Assembly: GCA_013213825.1 (NCBI GenBank)
Contig: JABSQA010000008.1
Coordinates: 1 to 45,193 of the forward strand
Direction of reading: 5' to 3'
Length of the DNA: 45,193 nt
Source: Henriciella sp.
GTDB lineage: Bacteria; Pseudomonadota; Alphaproteobacteria; Caulobacterales; Hyphomonadaceae
Shown here in pieces: positions 26,080 through 34,684 of the stretch. The translations under genes were made by a program, and so were the position numbers. Below the pieces are notes generated by a model. That model was given only the letters and a program-made list of their open reading frames with translations. It ran no database searches and was not told the DNA's origin. The number at the start of each line of letters is the position of its first letter. Position 1 is the first letter of the stretch.

Positions 26080-26934
26080 GTGAGGCGGCAAATCAAACAT
26101 CTATCCGGGGCCCTTATCGGGCTAGCCGGTTCCGCGGCTCTGGCGATCAGCGCACACGCGGAGCTTATCGATCGCCCGCATTTCGAGCGCGAAGGCCTGG
26201 TCATCGTCTGGGCCGCAAATGCGATGGGCGCAGTGCCTATGGTCTCTGACTTCATCCTAGACACGGGAAATGGCACATCCGCCGCTGGGTCGGGTGATAT
26301 CGATTTGATCGCGTCTGACGCCCATGCCGTGGTGACGGGAACTCTGGTCTCGACCCAAGATGGTGTGGCGAGCGCAACCGGCGGCATGCCGTTTTTGCTG
26401 ACCAATACGGACAGCGGCACCATCGATACGGATACCAATGGTGACGGCGTCGTTAGTGGCGCCGACGCCTTCACTTCATTTGGCATTCAAAGCCTCAGTG
26501 ATGCTCGGGTCGACGCCGTGCGGCAATCGTCGAGCTTCTATGTCGCGTCAAATGTGCCGTTCGCGATTGATGCCCAAGCCTTTACGCCGAGCACATTCAC
26601 CGAGTTTATCTTGCTTTTGATTACGCGGATGCAGTTATCCGTGACGCAGGCGGGGGATGACGGCCTCGCCTTTGGCGCCAGTGCGCAACTGCCGCATTCT
26701 GGCGGCGCGACCGCCGGGGTCGCGCCAAGTTTGCGGCTTTGGGACCTGCGCAACGCGCAGAATGTGTTTACCGGCAATCAACGCACCGCCTCTGGGCCAG
26801 GGTCGCTGGCCGATCAGGCGGTGCGGTTTGATGCCGAATACTCGATCGCGGCCGCCAATCTAAATGGCTATGACTTGTCGCTTGGAACGTTCGATTTCCA
26901 AGTCGAGGTCGTTTATACGGTTTACGTGCCCTAG
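26080..26934 (+). CDS. Exported protein with EF-hand/dockerin-like segment
   Basis: A 284-residue protein with a GTG start and a signal peptide (SGALIGLAGSAALAISAHA, cleavage before ELIDRP). The mature chain is rich in Ala, Thr and Gly. Residues around 118-128 read DTDTNGDGVVSGADAF, close to a dockerin/EF-hand calcium loop. It ends in LGTFDFQVEVVYTVYVP. No family is recognised. It stops 7 bases before the convergent fabA stop. An ATG eight bases upstream runs into an immediate stop, so the GTG is the start. Confidence 0.55.
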   Translation: MRRQIKHLSGALIGLAGSAALAISAHAELIDRPHFEREGLVIVWAANAMGAVPMVSDFILDTGNGTSAAGSGDIDLIASDAHAVVTGTLVSTQDGVASATGGMPFLLTNTDSGTIDTDTNGDGVVSGADAFTSFGIQSLSDARVDAVRQSSSFYVASNVPFAIDAQAFTPSTFTEFILLLITRMQLSVTQAGDDGLAFGASAQLPHSGGATAGVAPSLRLWDLRNAQNVFTGNQRTASGPGSLADQAVRFDAEYSIAAANLNGYDLSLGTFDFQVEVVYTVYVP

Positions 26935-26941
26935 CGCGGTT

Positions 26942-27475
26942 CTATTTGCCGGACTTGTCGACCAATCCAACGCGCATATCAATCGCGGTGTAGATCATAT
27001 CATCGTCAGCATAAACCCGGCCATCGGCGATCCCGAGAATGAGACGACCGCGGCGCACGCGCTTCATGTCGATCTCATAGCGGACAAGTTTGGTGTCGGG
27101 CGTAATCTCGCCGGTGAAGCGAACTTGGCCAACGCCGAGCGCGCGACCCTTGCCATACGACCCGGTCCAACCCAGCCAGTACCCCACCGCTTGCCACATC
27201 GCGTCTAGCCCGAGGCAGCCCGGCATTACGGGGTCGCCAGGGAAGTGACAATCAAAGAACCAAAGGTCTGGGTGAATATCAAACTCACCAATCACATGGC
27301 CTTTGCCAAACTCACCGCCATCTTCAGAAATCTCGGTGATCCGGTCCATCATGAGCATTGGCGGCGTTGGCAGCTGTGCATTGCCAGGGCCAAATAATTC
27401 GCCGGCGCCAGATTTCAGCAAGTCTTCCTTGCTATAAGATGGTTGCGGCGTGTGAAACTCGTGTGGTCCCTTCAT
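26942..27475 (-). CDS. fabA: 3-hydroxydecanoyl-[ACP] dehydratase/isomerase FabA
   Basis: A 177-residue double-hotdog enzyme that dehydrates 3-hydroxyacyl-ACP and isomerises trans-2- to cis-3-decenoyl-ACP, the branch point of unsaturated fatty acids. The active-site motif [20 protein letters not shown] is intact, with His77 and Asp91 spaced as in the E. coli enzyme (70 and 84). It sits alone, without an adjacent fabB, about 1.6 kb from fabI. It is preceded by a 99-base gap from the exported SH3-like gene. Confidence 0.95.
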   Translation of the reverse strand: MKGPHEFHTPQPSYSKEDLLKSGAGELFGPGNAQLPTPPMLMMDRITEISEDGGEFGKGHVIGEFDIHPDLWFFDCHFPGDPVMPGCLGLDAMWQAVGYWLGWTGSYGKGRALGVGQVRFTGEITPDTKLVRYEIDMKRVRRGRLILGIADGRVYADDDMIYTAIDMRVGLVDKSGK

Positions 27476-27574
27476 CGAAACTGGCCTCGCTGTTTGTCTG
27501 TTGGCTCTGCTTTTATGCAGTGATGGGTCGGTCGGCCTTATACGGATGTGCGCAGCCCGGCAAGGCTTGCGCGC

Positions 27575-28099
27575 CTAGAGATTATCGGTCTCGACTTGCG
27601 TGCCCCAAAGATCCGATTGCGGGACCCATCCGGTTTGGCGGCCAATTTTCACGCGGCACCAGCCGGTTTCGCAGGTGCTAAGTTCGGCGATCACACCAGA
27701 TTTAATCTGAGCTTTTGATCGTGCTTCCGACATGGGTTCGCGTTTAAGCTCTATGTCTCGTGTGATAAGGGCTGTGCGTGTCTCGGACAGCATGCGCGCT
27801 TGCATCCACACTTCATCGCCATCTGGATCGCGTACCCGCCGCCATCCATGCGTTTCGCGCACGATCAGCATGGGCAGCCCTTCGCGTTCATATCGCCACA
27901 GGATTTTGTGATCGAGATGTGGACCTTGCCGTCCATGTACAGCCGAGTAACGCAATGATTCAAATCGCGGCAATGGTTTGCCAGAGAAGCGACTAATCTT
28001 TACGGTCTCAGCTGCAGATTGGCGCGCTTCGGCCACGGTCAAAGCAGCGGCGCCGATGAGGGCGAGGCAGAGCAATGAGCGGGCGAGAATAGCGATCAT
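27575..28099 (-). CDS. Exported SH3-like domain protein
   Basis: A 174-residue protein. The start at 28099 gives a proper signal peptide (IAILARSLLCLALIGAAALTVAEA), while a longer frame would overlap the divergent gene. Two SH3-like repeats follow: MLIVRETHGWRRVRDPDGDE with VWMQARMLS, and VIAELSTCETGWCRVKIGRQ with TGWVPQSDLWG. These resemble the SH3_4-type bacterial modules found in periplasmic proteins that bind cell wall or protein partners. The function is not defined. Confidence 0.75.
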   Translation of the reverse strand: MIAILARSLLCLALIGAAALTVAEARQSAAETVKISRFSGKPLPRFESLRYSAVHGRQGPHLDHKILWRYEREGLPMLIVRETHGWRRVRDPDGDEVWMQARMLSETRTALITRDIELKREPMSEARSKAQIKSGVIAELSTCETGWCRVKIGRQTGWVPQSDLWGTQVETDNL

Positions 28100-28196
28100 A
28101 ACTGCTTTTTTGCCGATTGAGGTGAATCGTCCGTAAAACCGTGCATTGGCGAGCTGCTTTTGCTCTGCTAAGCGCGGGAAAAGAAAGCGAGGAAGA

Positions 28197-29183
28197 ATGT
28201 CAGATACGCGCCTAAAGGTCATCGTCACCCGCCGCCTCCCCGACGCGGTGGAATTGCGCCTGAAGGAGCTATTCGACACCGAGCTCAATCCGTCTGACGA
28301 AGCGTTCAGCCAGGATCAGCTCATCGACGCCGTCAAACGCGCTGACGTTCTAGTCTCTACAGTGACAGATCAAGTCGACGGACAAGTGCTGAGTCAATCT
28401 GGCGAACAGTTCAAAATGGTTGCCCAGTTTGGGGCCGGGGTCGATAATATTGATGTCCAGACCGCCAATGCGCGCGGCATCACGGTGACCAATACGCCAG
28501 GTGTGCTGACGGATGATACAGCGGACGTCACGATGGCATTGATCTTAGCTGTGCCCCGACGCCTGTACGAAGGCATTGAGCTCATGGAGGCGGGCAAGTT
28601 TGATGGCTGGGCCCCAACTTGGATGATGGGGCGGCGCCTCTCAGGCAAGCGCCTCGGCATTATTGGCATGGGCCGGATCGGCCAAGCTGTTGCCCGTCGG
28701 GCCAAAGCGTTTGGCCTACAAATCCACTATCACAATCGCAAAAAAGTCTCGCGCCTGATTGAGGAAGAACTCGACGCGACCTTCTGGGACAGTTTGGACC
28801 AAATGCTATCGCGCATGGACATTGTTTCTGTGAATTGTCCTCATACGCCGGCAACGTTCCACCTGCTAAATGCCAGGCGGCTCGAATTGATGAAGCCAGA
28901 AGCCTTCATCGTGAACACGGCGCGCGGTGAAGTGATTGATGAGGCCGCTCTGGCGGGCGCCTTGCAGTCAGGAAAGCTCGCCGGTGCGGGCCTGGATGTG
29001 TTCGAGCGAGAGCCCGCGGTCAATCCAGACCTGGTGGGTTTGCCAAATGTCATCCTGCTTCCGCATATGGGCTCGGCCACGGTCGAGGGGCGCAATGAAA
29101 TGGGCGAGAAGGTGATCATCAATATCAAAACCTTCGCCGATGGGCATCGCCCACCTGACCGTGTGATCCCAGCAATTTTATAG
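28197..29183 (+). CDS. D-2-hydroxyacid dehydrogenase (glyoxylate/hydroxypyruvate reductase-like)
   Basis: A 328-residue NAD(P)-dependent dehydrogenase. The Rossmann motif LGIIGMGRIGQAVARRAKAF, then VNTARGEVIDEAALA (catalytic Arg), GLDVFEREPAV (catalytic Glu) and LLPHMGSAT (catalytic His) are all in place. The start at 28197 follows AGGAAG, and a 17-codon longer frame has no such site. The length and motifs fit glyoxylate/hydroxypyruvate reductases, though D-lactate or phosphoglycerate-like substrates remain possible. It is divergent from the SH3-like gene. Confidence 0.88.
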   Translation: MSDTRLKVIVTRRLPDAVELRLKELFDTELNPSDEAFSQDQLIDAVKRADVLVSTVTDQVDGQVLSQSGEQFKMVAQFGAGVDNIDVQTANARGITVTNTPGVLTDDTADVTMALILAVPRRLYEGIELMEAGKFDGWAPTWMMGRRLSGKRLGIIGMGRIGQAVARRAKAFGLQIHYHNRKKVSRLIEEELDATFWDSLDQMLSRMDIVSVNCPHTPATFHLLNARRLELMKPEAFIVNTARGEVIDEAALAGALQSGKLAGAGLDVFEREPAVNPDLVGLPNVILLPHMGSATVEGRNEMGEKVIINIKTFADGHRPPDRVIPAIL

Positions 29184-29195
29184 GGCGCGACAGGC

Positions 29196-29438
29196 CTAGT
29201 GCACGCTCACGGCTTCGAGCTTGTAGGCTTCTGCAGCAGCTTCAGCAGCCGCTCGACCTTCGATGATGGCGAGCTTTTGGCCTTCGCCATTGGTGACAAC
29301 CACAAGGTCTTCGAGATCCTCAACGCCGCGCAGGGCGTCTGCGGGCAGTTCAGCGAGCTCTAGCTCGTTAATGTTGCGGAAATAGACAAACCGGCTGAAA
29401 TCGAGTTCGCCGGCGGTCGGCTTGACTAGGTCATTCAT
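29196..29438 (-). CDS. DUF1150-family small protein
   Basis: An 80-residue protein (FVYFRNINELELAELPADAL; DALRGVEDLEDLVVVTNGEG). This matches the DUF1150 pattern, an alphaproteobacterial family often next to small heat-shock genes. No Hsp20 gene is seen here. A ribosome site AAGGAG lies upstream. The function is unknown. Confidence 0.8.
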   Translation of the reverse strand: MNDLVKPTAGELDFSRFVYFRNINELELAELPADALRGVEDLEDLVVVTNGEGQKLAIIEGRAAAEAAAEAYKLEAVSVH

Positions 29439-29743
29439 GGTCTACTCCTTCCATTCTTAGACAGGACCAGGACACGCACCCTCTGCAAGACCCCATCATG
29501 GCAGCCCCGCCGATTAGAGGTTGGTGTCAGAGTGAATCTAGGAAGCGACCGTGTCACCATCAAGGCGCAGGCGTTCACATTGAGTTGTTAATCTTTTCAA
29601 TGATGAATTTTGAGGCAGAGGTGGGGCGCCGGTTGGCGGGTGCACGTTCCAACGAATTTCGATCAAATTCGACAATCGCTATCAACCATCGGTATGTCTT
29701 TGAGTGCTAACGCGTAGAGAAGGGCGTTGGTGAGTAGTGGGAC
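29439..29743. other. Intergenic region upstream of the TadG-like gene
   Basis: About 305 bases without a convincing gene. The notable element is a perfect 19-base inverted repeat at 29653-29671 (CGAATTT-CGATC-AAATTCG), a plausible regulator site for the following gene. Confidence 0.55.
29653..29671. promoter_or_regulatory. Perfect inverted repeat, candidate operator
   Basis: CGAATTT, a 5-base centre CGATC, then AAATTCG. It is located 73 bases before the start of the TadG/vWA gene. The binding protein is unknown. Confidence 0.4.
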
Positions 29744-31213
29744 ATGTTCAACTCCAGTAAAATTCCGTTGCGCGGTTTTGTCCGTCGAGCTTTGGCGCCC
29801 GTGGTGCGCGATCGTCGTGCGAATACAGCTATGATATTCGCGCTGGCTTTCCTGCCGCTTTTATCCGTCGTCGGTTTTGCCGTTGATCATAATCGCCACA
29901 TCACGGCTCAAAACAAAGTTCAGACGGCGCTGGATCATGCTGCCCTGGCCACAGCCAAACGTATGGCCGAAGAGAACATGAGCGATGACGAAGTCGATCA
30001 AGCGGCACGCGATTTTTTCGCAGCTCAGTTCGTGGCGACGGGGGGAATTGCTATAGACCCGATCGATGCTGCTGAAGTTGGTGATGAACTGGTGCTGAAA
30101 GCGACAGGGACAATCGACACCAGTATCATGGCCGTCATAGGGACGAAAATACTGCCGCTCAAAGCGGAAACAGCTGTTGTTTACAACATCCAGCAACCCG
30201 TCGAAGTTGCCTTGGTTCTCGATACGTCGGGATCGATGTCGGGATCAAAACTTACGGCGCTGAAGAATGCCTCGCGATCCTTAGTCGATATTCTTCTTCC
30301 GAACGAAACGGATGCAACCAAGAACGACGCGGCAAAAGTGTCGGTTGTTCCGTTCAATGATTATGTCAAAATCGATACCGCCTACAAGAATGCGAGTTGG
30401 ATGAAAGACACCGATTCCTACACGCGTAAATGGACCTCATGCTCGACAAATAATGCCGCAAGACGCGCCGCAGGTTGTGAGCGCAAAACGGTGAAATGTA
30501 CCAAATGGCGCGGCTCGGTGGAGCAAGGTAATCGCGAGTCTTACCAAGGCACTTGCCGCAGATGGGTATGCCCAAAAGGCGCTGAGCCCGAAAAAACGTG
30601 CCGAAATCGCAGCGAGTTTCGTCAATGGCATGGCTGTGTGAGATCGCGTTCAAATCCCTACAACGTCAATGATTCCTCATACACGACCAATAAAGTACCG
30701 GGGATCGTCGCCAAAAACGCGTGTAGCGTCACACGGACGAACGAATTGACGAATAATCATGTCTCGGTCGACACGGTTATTACGAACCTTAAAGCGAGTG
30801 GAAAAACTTACATTCCCACCGGTTTGATATGGGGTCTTCGTTCCTTGTCTTCGACCGCGCCGATGACGGAAGGCGAAGACTATGCAGCTTTCGCTGCCAT
30901 TCAGGGTCGCAAGGCAATTATGCTGATGTCAGATGGTGCCAATACGGTCTCGCCCAACAATAGCGGTTGGCACAATCGTTCGAATGTCACGCAGGCGAAT
31001 AATTACACGCTCGATATTTGTACTGAAGCAAAATCACTCGGAATCGAGGTGTACACGATCGCCTTCGATCTGGATGATGAGGCAACAAAGACCATGCTCA
31101 AAACATGTGCGACGGATGCTTCATATTATTACGATGCTGATGATGCGACCGAGCTGGACGATGCGTTCAGCGCGATTGGACGAGATTTGGCTGAGCTTGC
31201 CATCTCTGGCTAA
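29744..31213 (+). CDS. TadG-like protein with von Willebrand A domain
   Basis: A 489-residue protein. The N-terminal segment (about 20-50: DRRANTAMIFALAFLPLLSV, VGFAVDHNRHITAQNKVQTA) is the TadE/TadG pilus-assembly hydrophobic start. A vWA domain begins around 155, with an intact MIDAS motif DTSGSMSGS at Asp160. The central 233-327 region is an insertion with eight Cys (SCSTNN, GCERKTVKCTKW, GTCRRWVC, KTCRN, HGCV, KNACSV). It probably forms disulphides in the periplasm. The domain resumes with AIMLMSDGANTVS and ends AIGRDLAELAISG. No other tad genes lie in the window, so it may act alone or with genes elsewhere. No clear ribosome site. Confidence 0.8.
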   Translation: MFNSSKIPLRGFVRRALAPVVRDRRANTAMIFALAFLPLLSVVGFAVDHNRHITAQNKVQTALDHAALATAKRMAEENMSDDEVDQAARDFFAAQFVATGGIAIDPIDAAEVGDELVLKATGTIDTSIMAVIGTKILPLKAETAVVYNIQQPVEVALVLDTSGSMSGSKLTALKNASRSLVDILLPNETDATKNDAAKVSVVPFNDYVKIDTAYKNASWMKDTDSYTRKWTSCSTNNAARRAAGCERKTVKCTKWRGSVEQGNRESYQGTCRRWVCPKGAEPEKTCRNRSEFRQWHGCVRSRSNPYNVNDSSYTTNKVPGIVAKNACSVTRTNELTNNHVSVDTVITNLKASGKTYIPTGLIWGLRSLSSTAPMTEGEDYAAFAAIQGRKAIMLMSDGANTVSPNNSGWHNRSNVTQANNYTLDICTEAKSLGIEVYTIAFDLDDEATKTMLKTCATDASYYYDADDATELDDAFSAIGRDLAELAISG

Positions 31214-31305
31214 TTTTGTCTCGAAACTCTCATTCGAAGCGCACGTGTATCACTTCTAGACCGATCGGCGACATCGCAATAAGACCAGGACCAAGGAGCG
31301 AGCGC

Positions 31306-31857
31306 ATGACTCTCACTTGGGTGCCAAATGCTTTGACGGTCGCGCGCTGCGGATTGGCGATCGTCGTGGCGTGGTTGATTTTGGTGCAACCGGCTGGGTC
31401 GTTCGTGCCCGCCGTCGCATTTGTATTCGTCGCTATAACCGACTTCGTGGACGGGTGGGCGGCGCGGCGCCTAAATGCGGTGAGTGCGTTTGGTACATTC
31501 CTAGATCCGGTTGCCGACAAGCTCTTGGTTGGGGCGAGCCTTTTAGCGCTGGCCTTGCTCAATGATTGGGCCTGGTCGCTTCTCGTGCCCACATTGGCCA
31601 TTGTGATCCGGGATGTGGTCGCCACGGGATTACGTCTCATTCCATCCATTGAGATGCCCGTATCGAGGCTGGCCAAGTGGAAAACGGCGCTCGAAATGAT
31701 TGGCATTCTCGGGCTGTTGCTCGCGGCTCCTCTGTCCATCGGCGCGATTTGGACGATGGGCTTAATTATAGTTTGGTTGGCGGCTGCGCTATCCGTCTAC
31801 ACGCTCGGACTTTATTGCGGCGCCCTCATCGCGGACTCAAAACGACCGCACTCCTAG
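31306..31857 (+). CDS. pgsA: CDP-diacylglycerol-glycerol-3-phosphate phosphatidyltransferase (PgsA-like)
   Basis: A 183-residue membrane enzyme of the CDP-alcohol phosphatidyltransferase family. The signature D-x2-D-G-x2-A-R-x8-G-x3-D-x3-D reads DFVDGWAARRLNAVSAFGTF followed by LDPVADK, fully intact. Several membrane helices surround it. The start at 31306 has AGGAG upstream. A longer frame of 30 codons is not supported. It makes phosphatidylglycerol-phosphate in relatives. A small inverted repeat (31846-31865) spans its stop. Confidence 0.88.
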   Translation: MTLTWVPNALTVARCGLAIVVAWLILVQPAGSFVPAVAFVFVAITDFVDGWAARRLNAVSAFGTFLDPVADKLLVGASLLALALLNDWAWSLLVPTLAIVIRDVVATGLRLIPSIEMPVSRLAKWKTALEMIGILGLLLAAPLSIGAIWTMGLIIVWLAAALSVYTLGLYCGALIADSKRPHS

Positions 31858-32181
31858 GAATGCGGCCGTCTCGTTCCGGTCCGTATCGCGACATTTATCT
31901 GCGAATGCGCGCTCGGTTTCTGCTTGGTACCGGGAAAGGGGAGGACCCGGCACGGAAAAAGGTATGACAGCTAGGCTTTAATGCCTGCTTAAACTTCGCG
32001 TCTAAGTTTTACATGCTCGCCTAAATTGTGCCGCGGTCTCGTCCGTAATCGCGCCCGAATATAGGGTTCTAACGAATCCATCAAACGCATTTGGCAGAAA
32101 TTCGGATTGCTGATCCTGTTCGCGGGGGCACTCGCCTTTATGGCGCTGCCAGCGGTTCTAGCCATGACGAATAGCTAATCA
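31858..32181. other. Gap after pgsA
   Basis: About 320 bases. No gene is supported. A 32-codon frame at 32080-32178 would encode a small hydrophobic peptide, but it has only an ATC at its beginning and no ribosome site. A short palindrome AGGC-TTTAAT-GCCT lies near 31972-31985. Confidence 0.5.
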
Positions 32182-32640
32182 CTACCAGTAATCTGAGATC
32201 TCTGCATTGCTGAACGCTTCGGCTAATCGCCGCATTGTTGCGGGAGTCGCGTCTTCGGGAGGCGCCAGTGGATCGCACCAAACCAGTTCCGAGATCTCAC
32301 GCCCATTTGGTGTCCCTGTTTGAGTCCAGGAATCGGCCGAGACGCGGAATAGGACGACATGATCATTGCGCATGATCCGATGATTGGAATAGACGCGCCC
32401 TTGCTGCGCCGGCGCCGTTAATTCTAGCCCGGCTTCTTCACGAAGTTCTTTGCGCATCGTGTCTTGAACGGTTTCGCCATGTTCCACGCCGCCCCCCGGC
32501 AGGTAGAGTCCTTTAGTATAAGTATGGCGGACGAGAAGCACCTTGCCATCCGCATTCTCGACAATCGCGCGGGCGCCCATGGTCATTGGGCGGGACCAAC
32601 GGAACCAAAGGCGAAAGATTTGCGTTCTTAAGTCTGTCAT
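32182..32640 (-). CDS. Nudix hydrolase
   Basis: A 152-residue protein from the start at 32640. The Nudix box GGGVEHGETVQDTMRKELRE followed by EAGLEL is intact (G-x5-E-x7-R-E-x-x-E-E). The flanking segments fit a pyrophosphohydrolase of nucleotide sugars or similar metabolites, but the substrate is unknown. An upstream in-frame ATG would add 22 residues. Only a weak ribosome site is visible for either start. Confidence 0.85.
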   Translation of the reverse strand: MTDLRTQIFRLWFRWSRPMTMGARAIVENADGKVLLVRHTYTKGLYLPGGGVEHGETVQDTMRKELREEAGLELTAPAQQGRVYSNHRIMRNDHVVLFRVSADSWTQTGTPNGREISELVWCDPLAPPEDATPATMRRLAEAFSNAEISDYW

Positions 32641-32726
32641 CAGGCTCAGCGTTAAACTGGGAATCAGGGCTCGCCAAATCGGCAAAGACAGTTTAACAGG
32701 TCCCAAGTTTATAAAGGGCTGTCATC

Positions 32727-32813
32727 ATGATCCATGCATCTGTTTGGGCTATCCTTGCCACGGTCGCAGTATTCGCAATTCTAAATCTGATCGACTTCCG
32801 TCGTCTCGACTAA
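32727..32813 (+). CDS. Candidate 28-residue small membrane protein
   Basis: ATG at 32727 opens a 28-residue peptide (VWAILATVAVFAILNLIDF inside), essentially one membrane helix with a charged end FRRLD. AGGG stands about 9 bases before the start. It lies in the gap between the Nudix gene and the short-chain reductase, reading with the latter. It is too short to be sure, and conservation would decide. Confidence 0.35.
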   Translation: MIHASVWAILATVAVFAILNLIDFRRLD

Positions 32814-32887
32814 AGGCACCACGACCCATCTCATAATATGTTGGTGGGCATGCCTCGCCTGATTGGGTCCAGATTTTAGGGAACTGA

Positions 32888-33658
32888 ATGGCACAACGTG
32901 TCTCTGAAGGACCCAAGCGCGCTCTGGTCACCGGAGCCGGCGCCCGTTTAGGCAAGGCCATGGCTGAGGCTCTAGGGTCTGATGGTTGGGCGGTTGCCGT
33001 CCACTATCGTGGTTCCAAAACCGGCGCCGAGGCCACCGCACAAACGATCCGCGATGCCGGGGGCACAGCCGAATTGGTGCAAGCTGATCTTGCCGATGAA
33101 GAACAAACCGCAGCCCTGGAGCGAGCGGCGCACGAATCGCTTGGTGGGCCGCTCACTCTTTTGGTGAACTCTGCCTCAACATTCGAACATGACTCAGCCA
33201 TCGAGCATACGCGCAAGAATTGGGATTTCCATATGGGCCCCAATCTTCGAGCGCCGGTACTATTGGCGCAGCATTTTGCGCGCGCTCTGCCGCAAGATGA
33301 AGCCGGTCTCATCGTCAATATGATCGATATGCGGGTGCTCAAGCTCAACCCGCTTTTCTTCACCTATACTTTGTCAAAATCGGCCTTGTGGACGGCGACC
33401 CGGACTCTGGCGCAATCCCTCGCGCCAAATATTCGCGTCAATGGTATTGGACCGGGACCGACTTTGGAAAACGTGCATCAAAAACCTGGTGAGTTTGATG
33501 CCGAAGCGCGCGCCACGCTCACCCAACAGGGCTCCAATCCTGGCGAGATTGTCAAAACCCTGCGCTACTTAATCCAAGCTGACAGCATTACGGGTCAATT
33601 GATCGCGAGTGATGGCGGACAACACTTGATGTGGCAGACGCCAGACGGGATGCTCTGA
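32888..33658 (+). CDS. Short-chain dehydrogenase/reductase (pteridine-reductase-like)
   Basis: A 256-residue SDR. RALVTGAGARLGKAMAEAL is the TGxxxxLG cofactor motif, LLVNSASTFEHD the NNAG-like motif, and FFTYTLSKSALW the catalytic Tyr-x3-Lys. The C-terminus ends in SITGQLIASDGGQHLMW. The arrangement resembles FolM/pteridine reductases. It ends three bases before the threonine aldolase gene, so they share an operon. The substrate is inferred. Confidence 0.82.
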   Translation: MAQRVSEGPKRALVTGAGARLGKAMAEALGSDGWAVAVHYRGSKTGAEATAQTIRDAGGTAELVQADLADEEQTAALERAAHESLGGPLTLLVNSASTFEHDSAIEHTRKNWDFHMGPNLRAPVLLAQHFARALPQDEAGLIVNMIDMRVLKLNPLFFTYTLSKSALWTATRTLAQSLAPNIRVNGIGPGPTLENVHQKPGEFDAEARATLTQQGSNPGEIVKTLRYLIQADSITGQLIASDGGQHLMWQTPDGML

Positions 33659-33661
33659 CCC

Positions 33662-34684
33662 ATGAACTTCGCTTCTGATACCACTGCCCCTGCCCACCCC
33701 AAAGTGATTGACGCCATAGCGGCCGCCAATAATGGCACAGCACCCAGCTACGGCTCGGATGATGTCACGGCACAGGTGCGCTCTATGCTCTCCGACACGT
33801 TCGAATCCGATGATTTCGACTTCTGGATCTGTGCCAGCGGGACTGCGTCGAACGCGCTGGCTTTGTCTGTCATGTGTTCCTCAACTGGCGCGATCGCATG
33901 CCATGAAGAAGCACATATTGAGCGCGATGAGCGCGGCGCACCTGAATTCTTTTCAGGAGGTGCGAAATTACGCCTCCTGCCAGGGCACGGCGCTCGCATA
34001 GATGAAGCGGCATGGCGCGAAGCATTGGCGGCCAATAATCCAAGCTTTGTCCATGAAACCCCTATGGAAACGCTTTCGCTGACCAATCTAACCGAATGCG
34101 GCACCGCGTATTCCGTCGAGACGGTGACGCATTATGCCGCTTTGGCCAAATCAGGCGGGTTAAATGTCCACCTTGATGGCGCGCGACTGGCCAATGCATT
34201 GGTCTCAACCGGCGCGACACCCGCTGAGATGACCTGGAAGGCGGGGATAGATGTGGTCACCCTGGGTCTGACGAAGACCGGGGCGATCGGGTGTGAAATC
34301 ATTCTACTCTTTGGCGACATGCGGGACCGGTTTGACGCGTTAAAGGCCCGGGCGAAGCGGTCCGGCCATATGCCGCCGAAAATGCGGTATCTGGCGGCGC
34401 AAGCCCAGGCGATGCTCGGTAATAATTTGTGGCTCGACTTAGCCGGTCGCGCCAATCAATCGGCCAAACAGCTCGCTGACCTTCTATGCGCGAATGATGG
34501 CGTTCAGCTAGCTTATCCCACTGAAGGTAATGAGGTTTTTGCAGTTCTTCCGCCTGCGATCGAACAGAAGATCAGAGAAGCCGAGGTTAAGTGTTACCCA
34601 TGGCCCGGTGGCTCATATCGGTTCGTTTGTAATTGGGCGACGCCGCAAAATGACCTCGACGCAATTCGCGATCTATTGGCTTAG
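33662..34684 (+). CDS. Low-specificity L-threonine aldolase-like PLP enzyme
   Basis: A 340-residue fold-type I PLP enzyme that cleaves L-threonine or allo-threonine to glycine and acetaldehyde. MNFASDTTAPAHPKVIDAIA, an HLDGARLANALV block and VVTLGLTKTGAIG with the PLP Lys at residue 205 are present. The start follows the reductase by three bases. The last 12 bases overlap the convergent TetR gene. Family assignment is firm and substrate preference is not. Confidence 0.88.
   Translation: MNFASDTTAPAHPKVIDAIAAANNGTAPSYGSDDVTAQVRSMLSDTFESDDFDFWICASGTASNALALSVMCSSTGAIACHEEAHIERDERGAPEFFSGGAKLRLLPGHGARIDEAAWREALAANNPSFVHETPMETLSLTNLTECGTAYSVETVTHYAALAKSGGLNVHLDGARLANALVSTGATPAEMTWKAGIDVVTLGLTKTGAIGCEIILLFGDMRDRFDALKARAKRSGHMPPKMRYLAAQAQAMLGNNLWLDLAGRANQSAKQLADLLCANDGVQLAYPTEGNEVFAVLPPAIEQKIREAEVKCYPWPGGSYRFVCNWATPQNDLDAIRDLLA

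Noticed and set aside
32080-32178. A 32-codon hydrophobic frame after pgsA
   Set aside because: It has no usable start codon or ribosome site.
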